Source: Nitrospira sp.
GTDB lineage: Bacteria; Nitrospirota; Nitrospiria; Nitrospirales; Nitrospiraceae
Reading direction: 5' to 3'
DNA length: 32,942 nt
Assembly: GCA_016873515.1 (NCBI GenBank)
Contig: VGXB01000016.1
Span: forward strand, 1-32,942
This document shows, piece after piece, positions 25,111 through 32,942 of this stretch. Both the position numbers and the translations under genes were made by a program. A model generated the notes under the pieces. That model was not told the DNA's origin and made no database searches. It saw only the letters and a list, made by a program, of their open reading frames with translations. How positions within the stretch are numbered: position 1 is the stretch's first letter; every line of letters begins with the position of its first letter.

Positions 25111-25971
25111 ATGAAAAACAAAAGCATTGGCATTCTGACAAAGCCAAAGTTCCCGGAAGTCACACCCACTCTACAAGGAGTGGTTGCGTGGCTCCGTGAA
25201 CGCACGATCACTGTTCTACTTGATACCATCTCTGCGGCATTATTGAATGAAACTGGCGGAATTCAGAAGACGCAATTGGCCGGGAAAGTCGACGTATTGC
25301 TCGCCTTGGGCGGTGACGGCACGATCATCAATGCCGCGCGGCTGGCGGCCGAACGAGGCATTCCCATCCTTGGCGTCAACATGGGCGGCCTCGGGTTCTT
25401 GACAGAGGTGCGGCTGGATAATCTCTATCCGTCGCTTGAACGTGTCTTTGCTAACGATTATATCCTCGACGACCGACTCATGTTGCAAACACATGTCCAT
25501 CGCCACGGGGAAACGGTCGCACGGGGCATTATGCTCAACGACATCGTTGTCAGCAAAGGCACTCTCGCCCGCATGATTGAATTGCGGATTACCATTCAGG
25601 GTCAATTCGTAACGAACTTGCGGGGCGATGGCTTAATCCTCAGCACACCGACCGGCTCCACAGCCTATTCCCTATCGGCCGGAGGCCCCATCATCAACCC
25701 GGCGGTTCAGTCCATCATCCTGACGCCGATCAGTCCGCACACGCTGACTCATCGGCCGCTGATCGTCCCTGGAAATGTCGAAATCGAAGTGACGCTAACC
25801 AGCAAAGACGACGGAGCGATGGCCACGCTCGATGGCCAAGTCGGCATTGCCATGACACAGGGCGATACGGCGGTGGTGCTGGCTTCCGAAAACCGAACCA
25901 AGCTGATTCGGTTCCCGGAAAGCCACTACTACGAGGTGCTGCGTGAAAAACTGAAGTGGGGAGATGGCTAA
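25111..25971 (+). CDS. nadK: NAD kinase
   Basis: NadK phosphorylates NAD to NADP. The catalytic LALGGDGTIINAAR motif (GGDGT), GVNMGGLGFLTEV, MLNDIVVSKG and the glycine-rich LRGDGLILSTPTGSTAYSLSAGGPI signature identify the family. ATG 25111 gives 286 residues, the typical size. The frame is open upstream to 25045, but that codon lies inside the predicted promoter. There is no clear Shine-Dalgarno before ATG 25111. The gene is divergent from clpC and convergent with the flavoprotein gene, from which it is separated by 20 bases. Confidence 0.96.
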   Translation: MKNKSIGILTKPKFPEVTPTLQGVVAWLRERTITVLLDTISAALLNETGGIQKTQLAGKVDVLLALGGDGTIINAARLAAERGIPILGVNMGGLGFLTEVRLDNLYPSLERVFANDYILDDRLMLQTHVHRHGETVARGIMLNDIVVSKGTLARMIELRITIQGQFVTNLRGDGLILSTPTGSTAYSLSAGGPIINPAVQSIILTPISPHTLTHRPLIVPGNVEIEVTLTSKDDGAMATLDGQVGIAMTQGDTAVVLASENRTKLIRFPESHYYEVLREKLKWGDG

Positions 25972-25991
25972 CGAAGGGCGGCCTTCAACTG

Positions 25992-27344
25992 TTATGCCTT
26001 GCTCGTCTCGATCACTCTGATCATATCCCAGTTATTCGCGTATTTGAACTCTCCAATATAATCCGACTGCCCCGTGTAGGCTTCTTCCGCCATTTGAAGT
26101 CTCCGCAGTCCCTTGACGTCGACAGGCTGACTCTTCCTGGACTTCAAGATATTGTGCAGCGTATCCAAAACAACTTTAGCCTGATTGCAGACTGATTTAG
26201 TCGCCAGATAGCGTCCCACAACTTCTGCGCACCAATCACCATCTCGCTTGGCGACGCCAACAAGACCTTCGCTGGCTTTTCTGGCCCACCCTGCAAGAAA
26301 CACCCCCTCGAGAACTTTTCCCGTCGCTTCGTCGTATACCTGAAAGAGTGCATCATCCGGGTCATTTCCCGTCTTGCTGGGGTTTGTGACGAAGAGGCCT
26401 CCTTTATGGGGAAGCCCAACGGATTCGTCGACCTTGTCACCGACCGCAAACACCACAGCATCGCACGGAAATTCATAATACTGCTTCAGCCCGATTGCGA
26501 TCGTATCTTCCCCCTTGGAAACGAGTCGATTGTCTTCCATTTCAAGACCGCGCACACGATTATTACTATCGACAAGAATTCGCTTCGGCGAGGCCAGGAA
26601 TTGGAAGCTCATTTTCGTTTCACTCACCTTCGGTTCACACTTTGTGAATTCGCCAGTCAGCCCCTTGAAAACCTCATCGGCCTTCTGTCCAACCGCCGCC
26701 ATGCGATCCTTGATACGATCGAATTCTTTTTGAATTCCTTCCAGATCCATGTTGTTACACACCGCTCGAATCTCCTTGGGATTGTATTTGCGTTCGACTG
26801 GACCGCGGCGTACGATGGCCGACACACGCTCCACCTTCTTATAGCGGATGAGCCAATGGGCAATATCGACCATGACATCCCCCGCTCCGATCACCGCCAC
26901 ATGTTTGCCCATGTCGAATGGACGATCGCCGAAACCAGGTAATCGATTGAAGTGATAGACTACGTCTTTTGCATGGTACACACCCTTGGCTGAATCCCCT
27001 TCGACTCCGATCGCCTTGGTCCCCTGCGCACCAATCGTGAATACTACCGCGCTGGCGCCAAGCCCCTGCAGATCCTCGACAGTCAGATCCTTGCCGACTC
27101 CGATCGTGACGTTCCCCAAATAATGCACATTCGGTTGCTCCAACAAATCCCAATATTGTTTCCTGAGGCCACCACGGAGCTTCAGCTTGGAAGGGAAAAT
27201 CCCATATTCCGCCAGTCCGCCGAACTTAATATCGCGGTTCAGAATAATGACTTCGTGGCCGGCCTTGGCTAACGTTCCAGCAACTGCCATGCCAGCCGGC
27301 CCGGCACCCACCACGATAATTACATGCACATTTGTTGCAGTCAT
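25992..27344 (-). CDS. Adrenodoxin-reductase-like FAD/NAD(P)H oxidoreductase
   Basis: The 450-residue protein has two dinucleotide-binding folds. The FAD site is near the N-terminus (VVGAGPAGMAVAGTLAKAGHEV, about residues 11-32), followed by FGGLAEYGIFPSKLKLRGG typical of GltD/FprA-type reductases. The NAD(P) site is VIGAGDVMVDIAHWL, corresponding to the GxGNVAxDxAR motif of ferredoxin/adrenodoxin-NADP reductases. The C-terminal block VFLAGWARKASEGLVGVAKRDG resembles the FprA family GWIKRGPxGVIGTNKxD motif. It probably transfers electrons between NADPH and a ferredoxin or another small carrier; the partner is unknown and no ferredoxin gene is adjacent. GAGGA precedes ATG 27344. Confidence 0.86.
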   Translation of the reverse strand: MTATNVHVIIVVGAGPAGMAVAGTLAKAGHEVIILNRDIKFGGLAEYGIFPSKLKLRGGLRKQYWDLLEQPNVHYLGNVTIGVGKDLTVEDLQGLGASAVVFTIGAQGTKAIGVEGDSAKGVYHAKDVVYHFNRLPGFGDRPFDMGKHVAVIGAGDVMVDIAHWLIRYKKVERVSAIVRRGPVERKYNPKEIRAVCNNMDLEGIQKEFDRIKDRMAAVGQKADEVFKGLTGEFTKCEPKVSETKMSFQFLASPKRILVDSNNRVRGLEMEDNRLVSKGEDTIAIGLKQYYEFPCDAVVFAVGDKVDESVGLPHKGGLFVTNPSKTGNDPDDALFQVYDEATGKVLEGVFLAGWARKASEGLVGVAKRDGDWCAEVVGRYLATKSVCNQAKVVLDTLHNILKSRKSQPVDVKGLRRLQMAEEAYTGQSDYIGEFKYANNWDMIRVIETSKA

Positions 27345-27957
27345 ACTGTTGTTCCTCTGAATTTTGTATTAGGTATATAGAATTAGGTGCGGGGGGTTCA
27401 ACACATGAAAAATTTTAACATAACCAGTTTTTGACTGTCAAAGAGCAACGCGGCAGGTACTCACATTCCGCTTGGTGCACGCGACATTCCATAGTCGAAT
27501 GGACCTGTCATGCGCGCGAAGATGCGAGCATCATAGGGGAGATCTCTCTTTGCGCCAAGAGGTCTTTTCTGCGGCCACCGGCTTCATGGGAACGAAACAG
27601 CTGGTCCTCGAAGCCTGGTATGGCGCCACAGCAACAGAAGTGTTTTTGCTGCTCAGATCATGGCGCCGACAACGTAGCTTTAATTCCAAGTCTTCAAAGA
27701 ACTCCCTGCACTTGCTGATTAGAATAGTCCTGCAGATAACCGCGCCATCGTCCCTGATCTTGCCAGATATTGGATATTGCAACTTCCATACGAGTGATTC
27801 GAGCGTAGGCATGAGGATGCACATAATAATTCGTCAGTTTTAATATCGAAGTCAGTGAGATGGACGTCCCCGGAGAACCACCAAGCTTGCATCCCGCCTT
27901 GACATTCTTGAGCAAATACCCCCATTACATAGTCTCGATTTATTAGATAGGCCCTCT
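27345..27957. other. 613-base gap without an assignable gene
   Basis: This stretch separates the divergent flavoprotein and glycosyltransferase genes. Several short frames overlap in all directions. The most protein-like is a minus-strand frame at 27694-27915 (73 residues from TTG) with an aromatic, mixed-polarity C-terminal half (HPHAYARITRMEV, IWQDQGRWRGYLQDYSNQQ), which could be a small gene or a fragment of a decayed one. I do not recognise its family and it has no Shine-Dalgarno. TTGACA at 27899-27904 could be a -35 element for the glycosyltransferase, but no good -10 follows at normal spacing. Confidence 0.4.
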
Positions 27958-28992
27958 ATGTCTCCGTCCCTCACCCCAAATCTATCCCGTGATTCCGCCT
28001 CGCCCATTTTAGGCGAGGGGGGCTCTCTCATCATCCGATGTCACCACGTCACCAACCCTGCCGAAATACCCACCGCTGAAGTATTGGAACCGGACGAAGC
28101 CATTGTTGTGGGAACCTTCGAGCTCGCCGAAACTTTAATCGCACACGGGATCGATAGCGCCCAGATAGCCGTGAGCAGCCTACCTTCTTCAGACCCGGCC
28201 TGCCCCGGTTATGTTCGAGATGCGTTGAGCGGCAATCTGGCCCCCCTTGTCCCATTTTGTTTCAATCGGTCGAGCCTGGTTATTTTGCCTACCTATAATG
28301 AACAACAAAATCTCCCTGCCATGATCGAAGCCATTAGGACCTATCTCGCCACCGATATCCTGGTTGTGGACGACAATTCACCGGATGGCACTGGGCTGCT
28401 GGCTGACAAACTCAGCCAGCAGCACACCTCGGTGCATGTCCTGCATCGGGCTCAAAAACAAGGTCTGGGACCGGCCTATATCGCAGGCTTCCAGTGGGCA
28501 CTCACCCGCCACTATCAGTTGATTATTGAAATGGATTGCGATTTCAGCCATGCGCCTTGGGACTTGCCTCGTATGGTTCACAGGAGCGCGACTGCTGATT
28601 TGGTCATCGGTAGCCGATATATTCCAGGCGGGGGAACGGAAAACTGGACCCAACGCAGACGCCTGGTCTCACGATTGGGCAACGCCTATGCCAGCATGTT
28701 TCTCGGTTCGACCCTTCATGATTGGACCGGAGGATTTCGCTGCTTCCGCCGAGAATTATTAGCGGAGATGAACTTGCCTGCAGTCAAGGCAAAGGGCTAT
28801 GTCTTTCAAGTAGAAATGGCCTGGCGGGCCCGTCAAACCGGTGCAGTGATCGCTGAGCTGCCGATCCGCTTCAGAGACCGTCTTCGCGGCCAAAGTAAAC
28901 TTGGCTGGCCTACGATCATCGAGGCGGTCAAGGAAGTCCCGCGTATGTACTGGCGGCAATCGGTCTACCGCAAGTATCCGTTCCAGCCTTAG
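27958..28992 (+). CDS. Family 2 glycosyltransferase, DPM1/polyprenol-phosphate mannosyltransferase-like
   Basis: The catalytic domain occupies about residues 100-335: VILPTYNEQQNLPAMIEAI, the nucleotide-binding VVDDNSPDGTG, the metal-binding EMDCDFSH, the DLVIGSRYIPGG loop and DWTGGFRCFRRELL, all typical of dolichol/polyprenol-phosphate mannose synthases. C-terminal membrane helices are absent, as in soluble DPM1. It would transfer a sugar from a nucleotide donor to a lipid phosphate at the membrane. About 100 residues precede the domain. The first 25 or so are encoded by a palindromic repeat-like element, and residues about 30-85 (including EPDEAIVVGTFELAETLIAHG) resemble no family I know. 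The true start may lie downstream of ATG 27958, but no later in-frame ATG occurs before the catalytic domain. Confidence 0.86.
   Translation: MSPSLTPNLSRDSASPILGEGGSLIIRCHHVTNPAEIPTAEVLEPDEAIVVGTFELAETLIAHGIDSAQIAVSSLPSSDPACPGYVRDALSGNLAPLVPFCFNRSSLVILPTYNEQQNLPAMIEAIRTYLATDILVVDDNSPDGTGLLADKLSQQHTSVHVLHRAQKQGLGPAYIAGFQWALTRHYQLIIEMDCDFSHAPWDLPRMVHRSATADLVIGSRYIPGGGTENWTQRRRLVSRLGNAYASMFLGSTLHDWTGGFRCFRRELLAEMNLPAVKAKGYVFQVEMAWRARQTGAVIAELPIRFRDRLRGQSKLGWPTIIEAVKEVPRMYWRQSVYRKYPFQP
27966..28026. repeat. Repeat-like palindromic element within the glycosyltransferase 5' end
   Basis: A C-rich strand with CCCTCACCCC is followed by CCTCGCC (27998-28004) and its exact reverse complement GGCGAGG (28012-28018) around a 7-base loop. 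This resembles the dispersed extragenic elements with CCCTCACCCC and GGCGAGGGG arms seen in many genomes. No second copy was noticed in this window, so its repetitive nature is an inference. Confidence 0.35.
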
Positions 28993-29000
28993 CCACGGAT

Positions 29001-29747
29001 CTAAAATACATTGGAAGTGCGGGAATTGCGCACAGGATCTGTTCTCCCGATCTTGTTCAAATCGATCACCAATTCATCTCGTGTATTGGCAAAGAGATCG
29101 TCAATATAACTGCTTTCCTGGACAGTGACGGCATCAACCAGCTCAAAGAAGAGATCGAACTCCTTTGCAGCGATCGGTCGCATCGGATACCGCCGGTCGT
29201 AAATCATCCCATAGGCAGGGATCCCGTAGATGCTCCGACAATTCCCTAACAGAAGGTGCAATTTATTCTCCTTTACATACATCCCACCAGATGTAATCGT
29301 CCGACGCATCAAGGTGAGCGGCTGGCTCAAATAAAATGTCACTCGCTCGTTGTATTGGGCCTGAGCCAGGCCATTCGCTACCTGGCCTGACAATAGTGCT
29401 AGCTGATCCTCCGTAAAGACTGGAACGAGCGGCGCGTCGCCTTGAAGCCACCGTTGCGGCATAATGCGATGTTCTTGAACCTTGAGGCTCGACAAGATCG
29501 TCCACAATCTCTCTTTCTCTAATGCTGCGGGATGGGAAAAATGGCCTTGCGGCCATTCCGGCAACACCGTCTTATCCTCTTCCAGACGCACATAGTTGAC
29601 CGGATCTTCATAGATAACACGTGACGGGACATGCGGAATGGCACAACCGGCCAAAAGGATCAGTGCTGAAAGCACAGTCCTGAGTGCTAAGACACGGCAA
29701 TACGTGGGCCACCGGGAAAATTCTTTCGTGTGACGCTCATTGCTCAT
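29001..29747 (-). CDS. Hypothetical lipoprotein, 248 aa
   Basis: The N-terminus carries a lipoprotein signal: basic residues to about 23, a hydrophobic stretch VLSALILLAG and Cys35 as the lipobox cysteine (L-A-G-C), with Ala at +2. The mature part of about 214 residues is mixed alpha/beta with no motif I recognise (LPEWPQGHFSHP near 63-74, GGMYVKENKLHLLLGNCRSIYGIPAYGMIYDRRYPMRP near the middle). The region around residues 150-190 looks well structured and may be the conserved core. It is the last gene of the rimI-DUF465-tatC-propeller-cyclophilin unit, 10 bases after the cyclophilin gene, and it converges with the glycosyltransferase gene. Its function is unknown. Confidence 0.8.
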   Translation of the reverse strand: MSNERHTKEFSRWPTYCRVLALRTVLSALILLAGCAIPHVPSRVIYEDPVNYVRLEEDKTVLPEWPQGHFSHPAALEKERLWTILSSLKVQEHRIMPQRWLQGDAPLVPVFTEDQLALLSGQVANGLAQAQYNERVTFYLSQPLTLMRRTITSGGMYVKENKLHLLLGNCRSIYGIPAYGMIYDRRYPMRPIAAKEFDLFFELVDAVTVQESSYIDDLFANTRDELVIDLNKIGRTDPVRNSRTSNVF

Positions 29748-29757
29748 AACTCAGCAC

Positions 29758-30267
29758 TTACTCCGTAATGGTGACAGTCATTTCGATACGTTCAAGGGGA
29801 TTATCCCGGCCATCCCGTTTCATGCTCACAACCTTGTCCGCCACGTCCATCCCATTAATGACTTCGCCGAATACCGTGTATTGCCAATCCAAAAAGTTGG
29901 CATCCGCCACACAGATAAAAAACTGTGAACCGGCACTGTCCGGGTTGTTGGATCGTGCCATCGAGACGATGCCACGCATGTGCGGCTTACTGTTGAACTC
30001 AGCTTTGATCTTGTAACCTGGCCCCCCCATGCCGTGCATCGATCGATCAGGGTTCTTGCTATTGGGGTCCCCACCTTGAATCATGAACCCAGGGATGATC
30101 CGATGAAAGGTCGTGCCATTGTAAAACCCCTCTTGAGACAGCTTTACAAAGTTCTTGACGTGGCCAGGTGCCACATCGGGGAAAAATCCGACTACGATTT
30201 CTCCCATCGACACCCCTTTGCTGGCTACGGCAATTCTTGCCTGAGCTGTTCCCGTCATATCAGCCAT
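29758..30267 (-). CDS. Peptidyl-prolyl cis-trans isomerase, cyclophilin type
   Basis: Cyclophilins catalyse proline isomerisation during folding. The active-site segment YNGTTFHRIIPGFMIQGGDP, the GPGYKIKAEFNSKPHMRGIVSMARSNNPDSAGSQFFIC block and the LDWQYTVFGEVINGMDVADKV C-terminus match PpiB-type enzymes. Length is 169 residues. There is no signal peptide, so it is probably cytoplasmic despite its place among envelope genes. It lies 27 bases after the propeller gene and 10 bases before the lipoprotein gene. Confidence 0.95.
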   Translation of the reverse strand: MADMTGTAQARIAVASKGVSMGEIVVGFFPDVAPGHVKNFVKLSQEGFYNGTTFHRIIPGFMIQGGDPNSKNPDRSMHGMGGPGYKIKAEFNSKPHMRGIVSMARSNNPDSAGSQFFICVADANFLDWQYTVFGEVINGMDVADKVVSMKRDGRDNPLERIEMTVTITE

Positions 30268-30294
30268 GATATCGATCCTTTCGCATTAACTGTC

Positions 30295-31335
30295 TTATCG
30301 AAAGAGAAACGGCGGCGGTGCCATACCCATCTCAAGCCCTTGATTGATAGCGATCCAGGTTAATCCATCGTCGCTACGGAACACGCCCGCGCTGGTCCCC
30401 GCATAATAGCGTCCGTCTCCGGACGCGATTAAGGACTGAATCGATGGGCTTGTCAGACCCTTGTTGACTGGCACCCATTGTTTGCCCTTGTCCACAGTCT
30501 TGAAAATGCCATTCCCCGTGGCGACGATCACGCCATGATCAACCAGTGCGATTCCGCGAATGGAATCATTTGGCAATGCCCGACTGATTCCTCGCCATGT
30601 CAGACCACCGTCCGCGCTGTGAAATACTCCGCCATCGTACGTGCCTACTAAAATCCCCAGTTCTTGGTTTACGACAATCACTCGGATGAAATTCTCGATC
30701 ATCCCTTCATGATTCTTCAATCCCGCCTGCAGACGTACCCAGCCGGATGAATTACGCTTGAATCGCAGAATACCCTTGCCAGACGTTCCGGCGTACAAGG
30801 TCCCATCCGAAGAGCGCGCCAGGGCATGTACAAGGACATCCTCCAGTCCCGTTGTGACAACTGACCACCGATCCTCCAACTCATGCAGCCGGTAGACGCC
30901 ATCTGCGGTCCCCGCATACAACTCCTCATCCACGGCCATGAGCGCCTTGACTTCCAAGCGCTTTAGACCTGCATTCACCGACTGCCACGTCTTACCTTCG
31001 TCGCGCGAGCGAAATATCCCACCGCGAAAGGTGCCGACATACACAATCCCTGGTGTGGTCACAGTCACGCTCAAGATATACGGATCCGTAATGCCGTTTC
31101 CGACCGGTTTCCAGATTCCGCCACGATCCAGTGAGCGAAAAAGCCCATGACCGAAAGACCCCGCGTACACTGCCCCATTTCCTGCAATCGCTAAGGCCTG
31201 GATGCTGGTAGCCGATTGATCAAACACTCCAGCCGGCAGTTCTTCCGCATGTGCGCCAACGGCAGTACCATTCACAAGCAGCAACATCGCAACGCAGATT
31301 CTTACTCTCGACACGTTCAAATCTGCCGCTCTCAT
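30295..31335 (-). CDS. Secreted beta-propeller protein with Asp-box/BNR-like repeats, 346 aa
   Basis: The first 30 residues form a probable Sec signal peptide (VRICVAMLLLVNGTAVGAHA). The rest consists of about seven repeats of roughly 42 residues, each containing an Asp-box-like turn such as GLFRSLDRGGIWKPVG, GIFRSRDEGKTWQSVN, GVFHSADGGLTWRGIS, GIFKTVDKGKQWVPVN and GVFRSDDGLTWIAIN, which predicts a beta-propeller as in BNR and Ycf48-like proteins. No sialidase catalytic residues were sought or claimed. The start ATG overlaps the tatC stop (ATGA), so it is translated together with the Tat translocase gene, but it has no twin-arginine motif. The role is unknown; periplasmic assembly or sensing are possibilities. 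Confidence 0.88.
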   Translation of the reverse strand: MRAADLNVSRVRICVAMLLLVNGTAVGAHAEELPAGVFDQSATSIQALAIAGNGAVYAGSFGHGLFRSLDRGGIWKPVGNGITDPYILSVTVTTPGIVYVGTFRGGIFRSRDEGKTWQSVNAGLKRLEVKALMAVDEELYAGTADGVYRLHELEDRWSVVTTGLEDVLVHALARSSDGTLYAGTSGKGILRFKRNSSGWVRLQAGLKNHEGMIENFIRVIVVNQELGILVGTYDGGVFHSADGGLTWRGISRALPNDSIRGIALVDHGVIVATGNGIFKTVDKGKQWVPVNKGLTSPSIQSLIASGDGRYYAGTSAGVFRSDDGLTWIAINQGLEMGMAPPPFLFR

Positions 31336-32117
31336 CGCACTCGATTCCCTGCTGTTCCCATCGGCAAATCAGGATCAATCGGTAGATCGATGGGGCCTTC
31401 ACCCCGACTACGGCCAAATAGCCGGGCTCCGAGAATACCAACTTCATACAGCACCATTAATGGCACCGCCATCAGCATCATAGTGAACAGCGTCGCATCC
31501 GGTGTCACGATTGCCGAGAGAATGAGACTGGACAAGATGGCATGTTTCCGATACTGCGCGAAGCCTCGCGCTGAGGCTGCCCCTGCCGCGGCGAGAAGCG
31601 TCATGACCAGCGGCAACTCAAACGCACAACCGAAGACCAGCAAGAACTTCACGTTAAAATCGATGTACGTGCCGACGCTTAACTGCGGCGTCACATCCCG
31701 GTCCAATCCGAAACTCACAAAAAAATCGATCACGAGTGGAAGAATCACAAGATTGCAAAACACTAGCCCCAACGCGAAGAGACCGCCAGCCAGACAAAAG
31801 AGTGGAATGGCCCATCGCTGTTCCTGCACCAACAGAGCCGGCTCGACGAATTTCCAAAACTGATAAAAGACGACAGGCAGGCTCAGGATCACCGCCGCCA
31901 ACAATGACACTTTAATTGAGGCAAATAGCGCTTCAGTCGGCCCGTAGAACACCAGCTGATTCTGGAAAGGACGGTTCAACCATGCCACCATGTCTGAGGC
32001 AAATGAAAAGGTGAGGATTAACGAGCCCAAGATGGTACATCCAATGAGAATCAATCGGCGCTTGACAGTTTGAATATGCGCAGCAAGCGGATTGATAATC
32101 TTGTCCATGACAAGCAT
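31332..32117 (-). CDS. tatC: Sec-independent protein translocase TatC
   Basis: TatC is the receptor for twin-arginine signal peptides in the inner membrane. The 261-residue protein has six predicted helices: about residues 20-40, 70-95, 105-130, 150-170, 190-210 and 215-235. Conserved family features include the N-terminal amphipathic segment, the periplasmic GPTEALFASIKVSLLAA region, LPVVFYQFWKFVEPAL and FELPLVMTLLAAAG. The frame starts at 32117; Met4 at 32108 is an alternative and neither has a strong Shine-Dalgarno. No tatA or tatB gene is adjacent. It overlaps the propeller gene and follows the DUF465 gene after 36 bases. Confidence 0.95.
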   Translation of the reverse strand: MLVMDKIINPLAAHIQTVKRRLILIGCTILGSLILTFSFASDMVAWLNRPFQNQLVFYGPTEALFASIKVSLLAAVILSLPVVFYQFWKFVEPALLVQEQRWAIPLFCLAGGLFALGLVFCNLVILPLVIDFFVSFGLDRDVTPQLSVGTYIDFNVKFLLVFGCAFELPLVMTLLAAAGAASARGFAQYRKHAILSSLILSAIVTPDATLFTMMLMAVPLMVLYEVGILGARLFGRSRGEGPIDLPIDPDLPMGTAGNRVR

Positions 32118-32153
32118 CCCGCCACCAGCAGAGCCGGCGATGGAACGGTTCCT

Positions 32154-32396
32154 TCAATGTGCAGCAGGTTGCAATCCGTGTTCCCGATATCGGCGAATCA
32201 GTTCCGCCAGCTTGTCCTTCTTGACCAATTTTTCTTTCTGCATGCGCCTTTTTTCAAGTTCTTCAGCCGGAGTTAGAACATGCCGCTTTTGCAATTCATT
32301 CAGCTTACGATCTAACTGATGGTGTAAACGTTGCAGTTCGCAAAATTTCGAGCTGCAAAGACGAAGTCGTTCGAGAATTGCATCATCTGTCAACAT
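32154..32396 (-). CDS. DUF465-like (YdcH-type) coiled-coil protein, 80 aa
   Basis: This short, highly charged protein is predicted to be almost wholly helical. The pattern LQRLHHQLDRKLNELQKRHVL followed by a Lys/Glu-rich helix (EELEKRRMQKEKLVKKDKLAELIRRY) resembles DUF465/YdcH, which is characterised by an H-x-x-L-D-x-x-I/L start and a KKxKLxLKDxI end. The function of the family is not established. The gene lies 20 bases after rimI and 36 bases before tatC. Confidence 0.75.
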   Translation of the reverse strand: MLTDDAILERLRLCSSKFCELQRLHHQLDRKLNELQKRHVLTPAEELEKRRMQKEKLVKKDKLAELIRRYREHGLQPAAH

Positions 32397-32416
32397 GCGA
32401 CACCTCCTGGATTAGG

Positions 32417-32942
32417 TTAGCGTGCTGCGACAGAACCACTTTCTTTCGGGAACAAACGGGAATCCCGCACATTCTCCGGCACGACAAGAGGAACCAATTC
32501 CATCAGCACGGCATCTTCAATAGGATTCGTGTAATACTGGTGGCGAGTGCTGATCGACACAAAACCCAGTTTCCGATACAGACCCTGCGCAACTTTATTC
32601 GAAGCCCGCACCTCCAATACCGCCCGGCTCGCCGCAAGTTCTACGCCCATACGAACTGCCTCAAGCGCGAGGGACTGTCCGATTCCTCCCCGACGCATCG
32701 ATGGCTGCACAGCTAGATTCATCAAACGAAGCTCTTCGAACACAATCCAAAAACAGTGGTAGCCAATCAGAGACTCAGTGGTCTTTCCCTCTTTGCATCC
32801 AACTGCGACGCGAACATGGGCAAACTGATTACCGGTCAATTCTGCCTCCATCATTTTGCGCGTCCACGGGGCCGAGAAGCAAGTTTCTTCTAATTGCATA
32901 ATGTCCGTTAGCATATCAGCCGTGGCTGGTATGATCCGGAAG
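32417..32942 (-). CDS. rimI: RimI-type ribosomal protein alanine N-acetyltransferase (5' end beyond the window)
   Basis: RimI acetylates the N-terminal alanine of ribosomal protein S18. The GNAT motifs are clear: CFSAPWTRKMMEAEL, the acetyl-CoA pyrophosphate loop VQPSMRRGGIGQSLA (Q/R-x-x-G-x-G/A) and EVRASNKVAQGLYRKLGF. An ATG exists at 32914, but the frame stays open to the window edge and the extra residues (FRIIPATAD) match the usual N-terminus of the family, so the real start lies beyond 32942 and this entry is truncated. The C-terminal tail after about residue 145 (VVPENVRDSRLFPKESGSVAAR) is longer than in E. coli RimI. It is followed after 20 bases by the DUF465 gene. Confidence 0.88.
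   Translation of the reverse strand, partial: FRIIPATADMLTDIMQLEETCFSAPWTRKMMEAELTGNQFAHVRVAVGCKEGKTTESLIGYHCFWIVFEELRLMNLAVQPSMRRGGIGQSLALEAVRMGVELAASRAVLEVRASNKVAQGLYRKLGFVSISTRHQYYTNPIEDAVLMELVPLVVPENVRDSRLFPKESGSVAAR

Noticed and set aside
25973-25986. Small hairpin GAAGG/CCTTC between nadK and the flavoprotein gene as a bidirectional terminator
   Set aside because: The stem has only five base pairs and no T-run follows on either strand.
1-32942. CRISPR arrays, tRNA/rRNA genes, transposases, integrases or toxin-antitoxin pairs
   Set aside because: No direct-repeat array, cloverleaf, rRNA-like sequence or recognisable mobile-element protein was seen on either strand by eye.

Overview
This window is an ordinary chromosomal region of a Gram-negative bacterium with mid-50s % GC (estimated by eye). 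The gene set and the style of the proteins are most consistent with Nitrospirota, probably Nitrospira-like. That placement is an inference from protein character (class 1A DHOD, long HflX, MraZ beside an excisionase-type HTH protein), not from any marker comparison. No tRNA, rRNA, CRISPR array, insertion sequence, integrase or phage structural gene was recognised.

Layout. 1-900: small membrane ORFs and mostly featureless DNA. 900-5,470 (minus): an ABC module of a LolD-type ATPase, class 1A dihydroorotate dehydrogenase and an 871-residue FtsX-type permease. 5,640-6,816 (plus): two adjacent decayed genes, a comFC-type phosphoribosyltransferase and an FmdB-type zinc-ribbon protein. 6,839-8,186 (plus): a good sigma70-like promoter followed by an excisionase-type HTH gene, mraZ and a RusA-type resolvase gene. 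8,386-11,676 (minus): a macA-ATPase-macB efflux cluster. 11,814-14,843 (minus): aroQ-efp-accB-accC behind a good promoter. 15,132-22,335 (minus): tsaD-hflX-nth-yicC-gmk-rpoZ-coaBC, tightly packed with ATGA overlaps and ending in a decayed TPR gene. 22,437-24,863 (minus): clpC with its own promoter and an intrinsic terminator. 25,111-25,971 (plus): nadK. 25,992-27,344 (minus): an adrenodoxin-reductase-like flavoprotein. 27,345-27,957: no assignable gene. 27,958-28,992 (plus): a DPM1-like glycosyltransferase with an odd N-terminal extension. 29,001-32,942 (minus): rimI (cut by the window edge)-DUF465-tatC-beta-propeller protein-cyclophilin-lipoprotein.

How the genes work together. Most genes are housekeeping: fatty-acid synthesis entry (accBC), shikimate pathway (aroQ), translation (efp, tsaD, rimI, hflX), nucleotide and cofactor synthesis (pyrD, gmk, coaBC, nadK), DNA repair (nth, rusA), transcription (rpoZ), proteostasis (clpC, cyclophilin), protein export (tatC) and two envelope ABC systems.

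The clearest unusual signals are three multiply-lesioned pseudogenes (comFC, fmdB-like, TPR), a probable AUU start codon for hflX, an mraZ gene without rsmH next to it and instead overlapping a RusA-type gene, and a pyrD gene translationally coupled inside an ABC transporter unit. I did not find a convincing undescribed multi-gene system.
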